Below are positions 22,560 through 35,241 of a stretch of DNA of 64,000 nucleotides, in pieces (positions within the stretch are counted from its first letter, which is position 1; the number at the start of each line of letters is the position of its first letter). The position numbers were made by a program, and so were the translations under genes. The notes below the pieces were generated by a model. It saw only the letters and a list, made by a program, of their open reading frames with translations, was not told the DNA's origin and ran no database searches. Source of the DNA: Aurelia coerulea (lineage: Eukaryota; Cnidaria; Scyphozoa; Semaeostomeae; Ulmaridae); assembly GCA_039566865.1 (NCBI GenBank), contig CM076956.1, forward strand, positions 9,559,511 to 9,623,510, written 5' to 3'.

Positions 22560-24480
22560 AGCATTGCGCTATTTGGCAAGCACAAGACGAGAAGCTGTGC
22601 AAAAAATGCAGAATCTTTCGGTTTGTATGTGCAGAGAAATACATCAATTTTTTGAATATGTAAATATCGAGTTGGAGAATTTGAAAATTGGAAGAAGAGT
22701 ACAATTTTTCATAAGCGCATGCAGTAGCTACAAAGCAGAAAAATTCAGTTTGTGAGTATCAGCAAAGAAAATACATCAATTTTAAATAAGTAAATGTCGA
22801 GTTGGAGGATTTGAAAATTGAAAGAAGAGTACAATTTTTCATAAGTGCATGCAGTAGCTACAAAGCAGAAAAATTCAGTTTGTGAGTAGCAGCAAAGAAA
22901 ATACATCAATTTTTAAGTAAGTAAATGTCGAGTTGGAGGATTTGAAAATTGAAAGAAGAGTACAATTTTTCATAAGTGCATGCAGTAGCTACAAAGCAGA
23001 AAAATTCAGTTTGTGAGTAGCAGCAAAGAAAATACATCAATTTTTAAGTAAGTAAATGTCGAGTTGGAGGATTTGAAAATTGAAAGAAGAGTACAATTTT
23101 TCATATGCGCATGCAGTAGCCACAAAGCAGAAAAATTCAGTTTGTGAGTATCAGCAAAGAAAATACATCAATTTTTAAATAAGTAAATGTCGAGTTGGAG
23201 GATTTGAAAATTGAAAGAAGAGTACAATTTTTCATATGCGCATGCAGTAGCTACAAAGCAGAAAAATTCAGTTTGTGAGTAGCAGCAAAGAAAATACATC
23301 AATTTTTAAATAAGTAAATGTCGAGTTGGAGGATTTGAAAATTGAAAGAAGAGTACAATTTTTCATATGCGCATGCAGTAGCCACAAAGCAGAAAAATTC
23401 AGTCGTTGAGTATCAGTAAAGAAAATACATCAATTTTTAAGTAAATAAATGTCGAGTTGGAGGATTTGAAAATTGAAAGAAGAGCACAATTTTTCATATG
23501 CGCATGCAGTAGCTACAAAGCAGAAAAATTCAGTTTGTGAGTATCAGCAAAGAAAATACATCAATTTTTAAATAAGTAAATGTCGAGTTGGAGGATTTGA
23601 AAATTGAAAGAAGAGTACAATTTTTCATATGCGCATGCAGTAGCTACAAAGCAGAAAAATTCAGTTTGTGAGTAGCAGCAAAGAAAATACATCAATTTTT
23701 AAGTAAGTATATGTCGAGTTGGAGAATTTGAAAATTGGAAGAAGAGTACAATTTTTCATAAGCGCATGCAGTAGCTACAAAGCAGAAAAATTCAGTTTGT
23801 GAGTATCAGTAAAGAAAATACATCAATTTTTAAGTAAATAAATGTCGAGTTGGAGGATTTGAAAATTGAAAGAAGAGTACAATTTTTCATATGCGCATGC
23901 AGTAGCTACAAAGCAGAAAAATTCAGTTTGTGAGTAGCAGCAAAGAAAATACATCAATTTTTAAGTAAGTAAATGTCGAGTTGGAGGATTTGAAAATTGA
24001 AAGAAGAGTACAATTTTTCATATGCGCATGCAGTAGCCACAAAGCAGAAAAATTCAGTCGTTGAGTATCAGTAAAGAAAATACATCAATTTTTAAGTAAA
24101 TAAATGTCGAGTTGGAGGATTTGAAAATTGAAAGAAGAGTACAATTTTTCATATGCGCATGCAGTAGCTACAAAGCAGAAAAATTCAGTTGTTGAGGATC
24201 AGCAAAGAAAATACATCAATTTTTAAGTAAATAAATGTCGAGTTGGAGGATTTGAAAATTGAAAGAAGAGTACAATTTTTCATATGCGCATGCAGTAGCT
24301 ACAAAGCAGAAAAATTCAGTTGTTGAGTATCAGCAAAGAAAATACATCAATTTTTGAGTAAGTAAATATCGAGTTGGAGAATTGGAAAGTTGGAAGAAGA
24401 TGACAATATTTGACCAGCGCATGAGCATTTGCTAAGCAGAGTATTAGAGCTTGTGTGTGTTATGTGATAGAACGCCGAAG
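22560..24480. repeat. Satellite-like array, unit about 131 bp, about 14 copies
   Basis: The landmark CGAGTTGGAG recurs at a spacing of 130-131 bp from 22,669 to 24,371. Each unit contains TTGAAAATTGAAAGAAGAGT, TTTTTCATATGCGCATGCAG and AGAAAATACATCAATTTTTAA. The internal copies are nearly identical, while the first and last are diverged, as expected for unequal exchange. Diagnostic variants (TAGCTAC or TAGCCAC, GTTTGTGAG or GTCGTTGAG, AAGCGC or ATGCGC) recur in separated copies, for example copies 6 and 11 and copies 1 and 9. The unit is not coding. Confidence 0.95.
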
Positions 24481-27400
24481 AGATCAATTTCTGAGTAACT
24501 AAATATCAATTTTGGAAAATTAAGAACAGAGATAGCTGGAAATTGCACAGGGGGTCCAGGAATATCAGTGAAGAGACTGTAGTTTTGGTTTCTTTGGTTC
24601 CTTGTGATCCGGATTATGAAAACAACAGCTGTGTAATTGCGGTCATAGCAAAGAAAACCTGAAAAGCTGTTGATAAGTCGAGGGACCGAAGATCGCAATT
24701 TCTGATACCAGACATCCACAAAAACTTTAGGCGAAGAATGACCACATGTTTGCTTTGCTATGTACGTCCATATTGCTACTACCCTCAAAATCGGTATGCA
24801 ATAATGACTTACACAATTTAGTAATTCACAATACAAGAAAAGCCCTCATTATAGAATTCCTAGGCAATTTTGAAAGTTGTTGTACGTCTGACAAATTTCA
24901 AATCAAATCTCACCAAGAACTCGGTGCAACCTGCGTGCAACCTAAGAAATGCAAGAAAACACATTTATGGGCTTTGAAAATTTTTCAAAAACTGACATTT
25001 TGAATTTCAATAAGAAATATCTTCAATTATGCCATATCTGTAAAAGACAGGTAAGTGCAGGTAGCTGCTAATTGGCATGTGTAAGCGATCAGGTGATATT
25101 TTGGGACAGTAGAATAGCCTTCTCTGATAACCAACTGTTTGTGATTGGAAAGGTCAACATCTCTTTTGCAAGCATGTCATCTGTTGTAGACAAGAAATCT
25201 AAACAATCGTTGGAGGTCAGCGCTTCTTCTACATGATATTTTCGCAAAATGACTGGGAGTACAGCTTGCCGAAGCGAAATATTAGCACTCATAGATTCAT
25301 AGATTCACATTCAATTTTCTTATTGTCGTATTTACTTTCGTGTCGCTTTTTGGCGTTCCTGCTTTCAATTTAGAGATTTTTGGCAGTCTCATCTTGGTTA
25401 AAAGAAATCGCCCGATGGTGCAGAAATGACTGAACATGGCTTTAAAGAGAAAAGTATGTTTGCATGATCAATAAGAGAAAAGTATGGCTGCATGATCAAC
25501 CCACAAAGCTTTAGTATCCGAAGCCCTGATACTCCTTTACAAAAACACTCCTTCACAGAAGCAAGAACGTCCTGATAGTGCAGAAATTATCTGAGTGGCT
25601 CTGACAAAAAGAGAGTGATCAATGAATCATCCAACGCAACTGTATCTAAACCCTTGATAGTCCTTCACAAAAACATTTTTTCGAAGAAGCAAGAACGCGC
25701 CCGGGAAAGTCAACATTCACATATGATCCTGTCATTTAAGGTATACAAACATAGCTTTGAGATTAGTGTCTTGGATCTGGGCGTGGGTATAAAAATGAAG
25801 AGCATTGATCAAGGAGAGTAAGCAGAGTTCCTCCTGAAGACGGTAGCTCATGTGAAATAAATCAGGTACAGTAAAAACCCGCATCTAAGAACCTATAGTT
25901 TATTAAGAACATACAGGCGGAAATTGTCCAATTAGGCTACCATTTAAAAAAGCCTATCCATTGTATTCATTGCTTAAGAACCCAGGCTGACTTGCAGAAA
26001 ATGGCAGAGAGAGATGCATTGGCCATGCATTATGGTTAAGAAGGCTCATTTAAATACTACGATCAAAATTCTATTTGCTCTGAGGGCCTGATAAAATGAG
26101 GACAATCTTAGGTGAGATCCGTTTGTCAATAGGAAACATTTGATAAATCTGAAACGAGATTATATGGTAACTGGGCCAGTGGGCCAGCTGGGATCCCACG
26201 TCTGCGTAACAGAGCTGGCACTGTTCGAAATCGAAGGGATGAAATAGTGACGTCTTCTCATGTGGTCGCTTGTAAGCGCCGGAAACAGGGCTGGCTTCCT
26301 AAAGTTTTTTAACTGAGCATGCGCCAAGCCACCATATCGCTAATGAGTTCATTTTTCCCGCCAATATCACTTCGCAGCTTTGAGGGTGAATTCACACACA
26401 ACATTTCCTCCCTGTTTAGCGAGACAGTCCAGCCCTGCTTGGCCCTACTTACACAATCAGGCCCTAAGAAAGCAGACAAATGATCCCATAGAGAAGTTTA
26501 GGTAAGCTTCACCAATCCTTCAGTTCTCAAGCAAACATGCGGTGTTCCTTCCTTGTGGAATATCTGTGTGAATTTTTATTGGAAGGTTTGAGGCTGCGAA
26601 AGCATATTGGTGTTAAGTAAAAGAACAAATATCGCTTCAATACGAAATTATTTTGGATTGAAATTAATGCATAATAAATGATTGATTATTTATCTTGACT
26701 ATTTGTCTGGAATAAAGGGCGGCATTTCCACCCTTTCACAAGTAAACTATACAATCTGCTGATTTTCATTCATAATCCGACAGCTGCAAATTCTTATCTC
26801 TCAGTGAAATCACGCTATGTTTTGCAAACAAACCAGAAAGTTTCAGTTACATAATTGCTCTGCTCTTTTACTCTTTTTGATCACATTTTCCAGTTACAAA
26901 CAATACAAGATCATAATAGATATTATATGATTGGTGCTATCTTAGGGGTAAATTTGTCATATTTCAATTAAAATTCAAGGGCTAAAGCTGAAACGCTTCA
27001 AATGATCACAGTTATCTTGCATTCATAATGGGCAGTCGGAACACAGTTAGATAAACCCAGTTCAAAGATGGATAAAGATTAGCTCTGGGTTACGTCAGAC
27101 TTCCTGGATTAAATTGGATTAATTTACGCCTGAATGCACTTCTATTCAAAAACCTGATTCGATTTGATTTGATTTTTTTACCCATGGTTGCCCCTCAAAA
27201 AGAACAATTGATTTACAGGGGGCCATGCTAAAACTTACAATAATAGTAATTTACAATGAATACGAAGTTTGCTATAAAACCTAAACTGATTACAATTTGT
27301 CATCAATAAACGAAAGAAAAAAGAAAAGAATAACTGAATGATTCATGTTTGCATTTTCTTTTTAACCTGCTTAAATTATTTTCAGCGTGAATGGTGTCAT

Positions 27401-27534
27401 ACTCCCTAATGAAGGCTGATTTCCAGTCAACTGAATTCTCCAAGCGGGTGACAATTCTTTCCATAAGAGGAATTCTAAAGTTTAATTGGCTACCTAGTTC
27501 TCAAACATACTACGAAATTGCACAACATGATTTA
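24481..27534. other. Intronic sequence, no gene recognised
   Basis: No supported coding region is present. The text TACAGTAAAAACCCGCATCTAAG near 25,868 resembles a transposon end, but no partner was found. A stretch near 27,170-27,230 (CCCATGGTTGCCCCTC) is reminiscent of the CCATGG retroposon family. Confidence 0.4.
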
Positions 27535-28048
27535 AAGGCAGTCTGTCACGCATCTGATTGGGTGATAAGAACAATACAAAGAATAGGAGGATTGAATGGC
27601 TGGTGATCCTACTGACTTTCTACGGCCATAGAAAGCGATAACGATTAGCCGTCCTTTGTTTAAAGGCTGTCTGTCAAGCATCTGATTGGGTGATAAGGAC
27701 AATACAAAGAATAGGAGAATTGAATGGCTGGTGATCCTACTGACTTTCTACAGTCGTAGAAAATGATAACGATTAGCCGTCCTTTGTTTCAAGGCAGTCT
27801 GTCATGCATCTGATTGGGTGATAATGACAATACAAAGAATAGGAGAATTGAATGGCTGGTGATCCTACTGACTTTCTACGGCCGTAAAAAGTGATAACGA
27901 TTAGCCGTCCTTTGTTTCAAGGCAGTCTGTCATGCATCTGATTGGGTGATAATGACAATACAAAGAATAGGAGAATTGAATGGCTGGTGATCCTACTGAC
28001 TTTCTACGGCCGTAGAAAATGATAACGATTAGCCGTCCTTTGTTTCCA
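27535..28048. repeat. Tandem repeat, unit about 129 bp, 4 copies
   Basis: The unit begins AAGGCAGTCTGTCATGCATC and includes TGGCTGGTGATCCTACTGAC and the palindrome CTACGGCCGTAG. Copies start at about 27,535, 27,662, 27,791 and 27,920. The last two are the most alike. The flanks on both sides share AAATTGCACAACATG. Confidence 0.9.
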
Positions 28049-28748
28049 GTGCACAGATTCACAAAGACATCTGTTGTGTTGAGCTCTTACTTTATTGCAG
28101 CCAATCATGTGTGTGGTGACAGTCTGCCTTTAAAACATAATGCAAAATTGCACAACATGTCAAGCAGATATGATCGTTTCGCCCTTTCAAATTTCTTGAC
28201 ATGATTGCTTGTTCCAGACATTAAAGGATACTTTCTCCCTAATGCAGGCAAGTAGCAGCAGATACATTGCAAATGAAAATGTTTTCTACATGTTTGAACC
28301 CCGTATAATTTGCCAGTGCAACCAGATTTTTTATGCCATCAACGATTATAAAGATACAGCTAGATTCTGAGCGAAGAGTTTCAGGTGTGTTTAGCCTAAA
28401 CACACGGAAGGCAGCAGGCAGGCTAAAGGAATTGTACGCCACGCACCAATTAGAGAGGAATTTCTCATTGAATTTGATTATAAAAGCCAGCTGATCTTTA
28501 TCTTTGCTTACAAAAATCTTGTACAGCCCCTTTAATCCCGTGATTATAATCTCCTATGCAGAGGTTCTCCTCTCCTGTTTTTGCATTGCAAGGATTAGGA
28601 CATTGCGTAGCGGAATTACTGCGATTATATAAACATAATAAGCTGGGAGTCTTGGGCAAGATTTACGATGTCTTCTTAAGCCCATGGCTCAAAATTTATG
28701 TTTTTTCAAGATATCATGTAAAGTCAACAAGTTATCATTTATTATTGA

Positions 28749-28960
28749 AGGTGTTGTGGCGCAGTGGTGTAATCCTCTGACTTTGCAGCAAGAACTGTCA
28801 GGCGGAGTGGGTTCGATACCCGGTAGGACCCCACCACTTGAGCGTCATGACAAGGGGTCGCGGACTCAATTAGGTCTGCTCTATTTCTGCGATCCTAGCG
28901 CTTGGGGCTGAAAAACACCTTCACCTTCATCTTCTTTCGCATGATCTGGCATGATTGTTG
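28749..28960 (+). mobile_element. tRNA-derived SINE
   Basis: The head carries RNA polymerase III promoter blocks: an A box TGGCGCAGTGGT at 28,757-28,768 and a B box GGTTCGATACC at 28,810-28,820, with tRNA-like spacing. The head does not fold into a good tRNA (weak acceptor and anticodon stems). A tRNA-unrelated body follows (GGGGTCGCGGACTCAATTAG, GATCCTAGCGCTTGGGGCTG) and a CTTCACCTTCATCTTC tail. This is the layout of a SINE rather than a tRNA gene. Target-site duplications are not clear. Confidence 0.75.
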
Positions 28961-29560
28961 TTGTTGCCAAAATAGCTTGGTCTTTGAAACAATTAAAGAC
29001 AGAAGTTTTCAAATTAAAAATTAAAATCGTAATAAACCCACAAACGTAACATTAGACATTGTAATCTGTGGAAAGAAATTGTTAACAGGAGTTAAAGATT
29101 TTTTTCACAGATTACAGTGTCTAACGTTGCGTTGGTACATGATTACGATGAGTCCGTTATTCAAAGCCATTTTCAAATTCTGTACCGCAAATCATTTGTT
29201 TTCAAGATAAGTAACGAAACCAAAATTATGAATTTTTTAAGCGTCCAACCTTTTTTCTGCATCACCGGCTAGGTTCTTATGCTGTCGCAATAACTAAGCA
29301 AGAATGCAACAAACAGTGGGTGCGATAACAGCAAGAAATTTCTGGCGTTTTCTTGAGAATAAATTTCAAAATGCTACTCAACAGACAGTAATTTGCCACC
29401 AGCAACATAAACATGAAACTCAACTATATTTTGTTTTGTTTCAGGTCGAAAAGTCAAAATAACAGAGGAAGGAATAGAGCGGAACATTGGAAGAAAACAC
29501 ACAGAATGATATCAACAGATGGAAAATTTCAGATGAAAATAAACGATCAAATTAATATTG
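28961..29560. other. Intronic sequence with one hairpin
   Basis: An inverted repeat spans about 29,043-29,136: left arm AACGTAACATTAGACATTGT, then AATCTGTGG; right arm CACAGATTACAGTGTCTAAC, then GTTGCGTT. The loop is about 25 nt. It could be a very small foldback element. Nothing else is recognised. Confidence 0.5.
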
Positions 29561-31600
29561 ACTAAATGTTTGGTGTAATGTTACAAAGAAATGCGTTCAA
29601 CAAACCGCTCAAGGAAATCGACAGTTTATGAGATCAACCTATGAAAGCTGTTTTGCAGATTAAAACCAAGAAATAGTGCAAAATCGATCATCACAAAGTA
29701 AATGATAAAACAGAGAAATAAATTTAACTACTTAAAGAAAAAAAGCTTTGTTCGAAGTCACGTTGATTACCAGAAATAATGAAGCAATTAGCAGCATATC
29801 GGTCGTTACAAGAATTAGAGACATTACAACGAAATAATCCTACAAAGAATTCAAAAAGTATCAGATAAACTTGAAAGATCGATTGCAGCAACAGCGACAG
29901 ATATCACAATGAAATGAATATATCAGCTTCTCAATGAGTCTGTCTATGATACAAAGTTACAACAGTTGTGTAGCGAGAATCATTATCTTGTGTTTTAGCA
30001 ATCATCTAAAAGTTACGGATGATACAGTGAAATAAAATCAACCAGCTACTCAAAGGCTATTTCACAGAAAGGAATCAAGAACCAGTAAGATATCAATCGT
30101 CTTTAATTTAGAGATATCACAACAAAATACATTTATGAACAACTGAAAGAAGCCGATAATCAACAAGATCATTTTATAACAGTCGTGGCTTATCAGAAAG
30201 CAATCTACAATCAATGCCATCTTGAATGTCACAGACACGACAATAAAATAACTCAAAACGTAATCAACGAGATCATTTTATAATATTGGCTTATCAGAAA
30301 GTAATCGACAATCAATGCCATCTTGTATGTCACAGACACGACAATAAAATAACTGAAAACATAATCAACTAAAATCATGACAGTCTTTGAAATTTATGCG
30401 AAGAGTTGATTCGCAGAAACGAATCAAGAATCAGCACCATATCGATCATTCCTAAGTTAAAACATTAACGCACAAGAGTTGTTTAGCAGAAATTAATCAA
30501 AGATCAGTCTGTATATATCGCTTTGATTACCAGGCAGCATTGCAATGTTATCTAAAGATGATTACAAGCACTATGGGATGATTGAGCGATACTGAATCAT
30601 ACCCGGAATCATACTAATCTAAAGACACACAATTGTTTTCAAAATTAAGATGTTTACGAGAAACTATGACTGATATTATAATAGAAAATAAAGAATTTGA
30701 GAATCCAAAGAAATAATCAAACAACAATCTTCAGAAGGTAGCAAACAAAAACTTTCGTTTGTTCGAATGTGTATGCATTTCTATGAGGCAGCATATCTAT
30801 TCTGCAACATACTGGCTGAATAACATGCAATTGTCAAAGCCTCTTCAATGGAGAAAAGTAGATTGTTGCTACAACTGTCAATTCTTGCTTAACTAAGAGG
30901 CATACAAACTATGGTGCTTTTGCGCCAATCTTTAGAACTATATATACATGACCTCGAAATGTTAATTTAATCCCATGAAAATTGAAGGGATATTCAGAGA
31001 AACAAAAATAGGCTGCAAGATCGGTCATCAAGTGGAGGCAAATGACCCTGGATTAATAATTCATTGATTTCTGTGGCCATAATTTGGATTTTTTTGATTG
31101 GGTTAATTGGCAGTGGGGAAGGATTGGTAAATTAGAGCAACTAAATTCGCGAAGGAAGTAAAAATTCAACACAAATCGATTGACGTTATCTGAAAACTGA
31201 ACCTTCACAACACCAGAAACAGCCTTGAACAATGTCATGACCTTGGTTTCGCTGGAAAGTAGATTAAAAATAACTTTACAGACATCAAATTTGTCATAAA
31301 GGAGGTGCATGTAGTTAAGGAGCGCGACTTAACTGCTTAAATACGCCAACGAGATTTGGCCATGGTGAGTTGTCGTTTGGTAACCATGGATTGAGTGACG
31401 CAGAGTACATTGGTGGAAATAGAATTTCAAAGGATTATCGACTGACTGATTTGATAAACCGAGGAATTAACAATCAGGAGGCAGAGTTAATTGGGATCAG
31501 AAGAAGACAGGTTAAAACAGAGAGACCAGCTCGAAGATTAACCCATTTCCAAGCATAAAGGAACAGTTGCTGAACAGTTTTCCAGAACGCCTGTACCAGG
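29560..31600. repeat. Highly degenerate tandem repeats
   Basis: The region is full of variants of CAGAAANNAATCAANAATCAG followed by ATATCGATC and ATATCACAACNAAAT, spaced about 90-110 bp apart. One clear pair (TTATCAGAAAGCAATCTACA followed by ATCAATGCCATCTTG) lies at about 30,188 and 30,290. The divergence indicates a very old array. No gene is recognised. Confidence 0.55.
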
Positions 31601-32650
31601 AACTGTGGTAAGACTTACTCTTTAAGCTCTAAGATTCTTGCAAACATAATGAAGTATTACATCTTCATCAACAGCTGAAATGCATTGAGCTGCACAAGGA
31701 AAGTTCTACAAACAATTTCTACAAAACGCCGCACTAGGCATTGTAGTACGACTTCTAACTCTTCTACTTTTGCACGCAAAGCTAGTGAAGTTATTGAAAT
31801 TTCATAAACTGCTGAAATGCAATGAGTAACACAAAGGAAAGATTGCCAGGAAGATATAGAACCGAGTCTTTCTTCAAAATTATAAGTGTATTGTATTCCC
31901 ACGGTCCGTAATAATGCACCAGATATCACACAAATAAGATACCATCCACATCAAGTAGAATGAGCTGTTAGCATCTTTCCAAACTGATGAAAAGCACTGA
32001 GTACATGCAAGGGAAGACTAGAGCCTTTCGTCACAGCAATATTTGTGTAATACTCATACAAACAGGTCAAATCAAGGTTGAATGGGTAAGCCAAATTGTA
32101 TTAAACAAGCTGCCTTCCAGGTCAAGTAGATAAAGTCGAAGATATTTCCTGACTGATGAAGAGCACTATGCAGCACAAAGGGAAAGGTGATGAATTTGAG
32201 TCTTCCATCACAACGATAACTGTATAAAAATAATACAGACAGGTCAAATAAAGGTTAAATGGGCAAGCCAAATTGTAATAAACAAGCTGCCTTCCAGGTC
32301 AAGTAAAGCAAGTCGAATATATTTCCTAACTGATGAAAAGCACTGTGCAGCACAAAGGGGAGGCTGATGCATTACAGCCTTTCATCACAACAAGAGCTGT
32401 ATAAAGTCCATATAGACTGGTCAAATAAAGGGCGAATCGCGCGCAACATTGCAGAAAACGAGCTGCGATTTCATCACAATCAAGTCTGTAGGGCATTTCA
32501 AGCAGGAAGATCATTACTGAGGGTAAACGAGCGAGCTACATTACAAATAACAGGCTGTCGTTTCGTCACAACTAAATACCTTGGGCACCTTCAAACAACG
32601 AGGTCCACTTAAGAGAAAATGAGCGAGCTACAGTGCGGAAAAAGCTGTTG
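31600..32650. repeat. Degenerate tandem repeat, unit about 176 bp
   Basis: The landmark GATGAAAAGCACTGTGCAGC followed by ACAAAGGG recurs near 31,987, 32,156 and 32,332, with older versions near 31,671 and 31,811. CAAGCTGCCTTCCAGGTCAA occurs at about 32,108 and 32,284, 176 bp apart. No coding signal was found. Confidence 0.75.
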
Positions 32651-35020
32651 TTAAATCAAGTCAAATCGATAACAGTAGTGGACATGAACGATTAAACTCC
32701 AGAGGGTTCTTGGAATACAACTACTGCCTTGAAAACACCACAAAAAAGATAACATTCAATACCAGAAAACTGCACTTTCTGTTGTTGTCATTTTCGTTGT
32801 CTGTATCAATCGGTGCACATGCGAAACTCAACTTAACGCATTCAACACAAAGTAGTCTTTAGCTGAGTCACAAGCAGTCAACATAAAGCATTCATAAACA
32901 TTCCGCCTTCCACGTTATGCGCTAAAATAGTCGCGATTTGATATCACGGAACCGAATACCCTATTGTTTCATCGACAATCAGCTTATAATTGTACTTCAA
33001 AGCATCAGAGATAAACCTATTGAAACTGAGTTGTATCTGGATCTTGTTATTCCTATCAAAACCAGTTTACAAACTATTTTCCAAGCTTTCGAGACAAACA
33101 CAGCCCTACTGAAATGGGATGCACATACTGAGTCTCCTTGGCTACTCATTCAACAATGATAAAGATTCTAAGATGCTTCCAAGATATAGCACAGCGCTGA
33201 TCTTTTAAGAACAGATTTCACAAGCACTCTATAGATTATCGTACTAAAACGCGTGAAAGCTACAACGACCTAGACAACTAAGATCGAGTCGGATATCAGA
33301 CATTTTCATTCAGCAGACTGAGTATGGCGTTCTTCAAGTCGCAGTAAAGTTGGCATCAATATACAAACTACACAAGACCCGAAATAAAAGTTCAGTTTCA
33401 GAACAAAGACTCCAAATAAATTATTCTTTCCGGTAAATCCTGGATTGAAGTTTATTCATCTTCCGTGAATATCTGGCGTGAGTCTCATTTGTATATCTCG
33501 TGGTTACGTCTTTCAGCCAAATAATTTGACATAAAATTACTCACGTTGAATCGCCGGCAACTGTGCAAGCTTTTATTTTCCGACATCTTCTAAAGATAAT
33601 GGAGAATAATTCACCAGAAAAAAGAGTCTAAACTCAAGGATCTTAGCTTAACAGCTTCCTTACACAACAGCATCATCAACATCCAAGAAGCCCAATTCAA
33701 TAGACCCAATTCAACATACATAAAAGTTGGCAGCTAATAGTTCCTGTCGCCTTGTAAACTTGTACACTCGACCCACAAGAAGCCTACACTTAAATATGAC
33801 AGTATGGCAAGCTGACCTGACAGTTTCTGGCAACGAATCCTTAAACAACAGCCCATCAATAAACAACAAACCTAAATAAATGCAACGAATTTGTTAGGTT
33901 TGAACTTGTAAAGACGCACTGAAGCGCATCATCAACGTAGTAAAGGATTTTGCAACATCAGCTTATAGCACTTGACCGTTGCTCTTCATTTAGCAGTTTC
34001 TTGAAACACTGGGAGTTCTACAAATGATAACAACACTGCCCACACCCGTTTTATCTTTCATGGAAATGAATGAGTTACGTGCGAGATGAATTTCAAAGAT
34101 ACGCCCGGGAAGATATTGCATGAAAGGTTGTGATCTTTATCAAGTTAGCTTCAAAACATCTGAACTTTGTAACTCACTCACGCAAACAGTAGGTTCTCAC
34201 AAACCTGTGAAAGGTCCAGTTTTCAGCATCATAAAGAATTACCAACTGATTGAGCCTCGCTGACCAAACGAACACTTCCCGCATGAGTGTATCCTGGATA
34301 TATAGCAAAACTTTTGAATATCAGCATTATTGAGGCTGTAACGCCGTGGCTCGTTACTTCCCTGTTCTACTCAAATATTTGTGTGATACTAATTGGCAAA
34401 CGCTTCGCCTTCTGCTGCATTATCGAGGTAAAATACTTTCTGGTATCAGTTAATTACCGAAGTACTGGAAGTCCCTGCAGAAAGGTATCGTCTATATGCA
34501 GCAATACCTTGGAATATGTCAGTTCACTATTCATGAGGCTGCTTCTCCGTTTCTCGCTATCTCGCTGGGTTACGCTGGTGCTTCAGTGATATACATTGGC
34601 AAAATGCTTCGTACTTAATTTCATCATCAAAGAAAAGGACGGATTTCTAATACCAGCTAATTACCATTATATTGGGAAAATTTAACTCTCGATGACTAAT
34701 CTATCCTGTATTTTGGAATGCTACCTGCCAATCTTGTGTTTCTGTGATGCGAATTAGCCAAACATTAATCACATAAGTGTATCATCAACATAAAGAAGAA
34801 ACTGGAATATCTGCTGACATCAAGTGATTGAAGAACTATATTATATACAAAACTGGGCATACTACAACATCTTATGTGTTCTTCGATGATAAAAGTAAAT
34901 TCAAGCCCATCTTAGTTTTGGGTCCATTGGCAAAGGTGTCATAAACCTACAATACGACGCTGGAATATCTGCTGACATCAAATGATTAGGTACTCTATCT
35001 TATTAACAATCGGCCTATAG
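32651..35020. other. Upstream region of the GPCR with degenerate repeats
   Basis: Repeated phrases suggest another decayed array between about 34,370 and 35,000: GGCAAACGCTTCG and GGCAAAATGCTTCG, CAGTTAATTACC and CAGCTAATTACC, and GGAATATCTGCTGACATCAA twice. No gene, promoter element or RNA is recognised with confidence. Confidence 0.45.
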
Positions 35021-35225
35021 CCTTATACAGCCAGCTAAAATGGATAAATAATAGGCCCTGATATAGCTAGCCGAAATTGGTGAATATTTAGCCTTCATAT
35101 AGCAAGCTGATACTGATGAATATCAGGTCCTGATACAGCTGGCAGAAACAGATGAATATTTTGTCCTGATATTACTAGCTGAAATAGATTAATATTAAGC
35201 CCTTTGATATAGCTGGCTAAAACAA
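35021..35225. repeat. Short tandem repeat, unit about 37 bp, next to the GPCR start
   Basis: About six imperfect units follow the pattern CCTGATATAGCTAGCTGAAA followed by TNGATGAATATTNAGCC. The array ends about 17 bp before the GPCR start codon and supplies the in-frame stop TAA at 35,218-35,220. It must therefore lie in the 5' UTR or proximal promoter of that gene. Confidence 0.8.
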
Positions 35226-35241
35226 CACAATCAGCCCTAAA

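Noticed and set aside
22560..24480. CRISPR-like array of regular repeats
   Set aside because: Repeats are contiguous 131-bp units without unique spacers, in a genome with introns; a satellite.
28749..28825. Possible functional tRNA gene
   Set aside because: A and B boxes are present, but acceptor and anticodon stems do not pair well and a SINE body follows.
31370..31558. Plus-strand 62-aa frame
   Set aside because: It sits inside degenerate repeats and has no recognisable motif.
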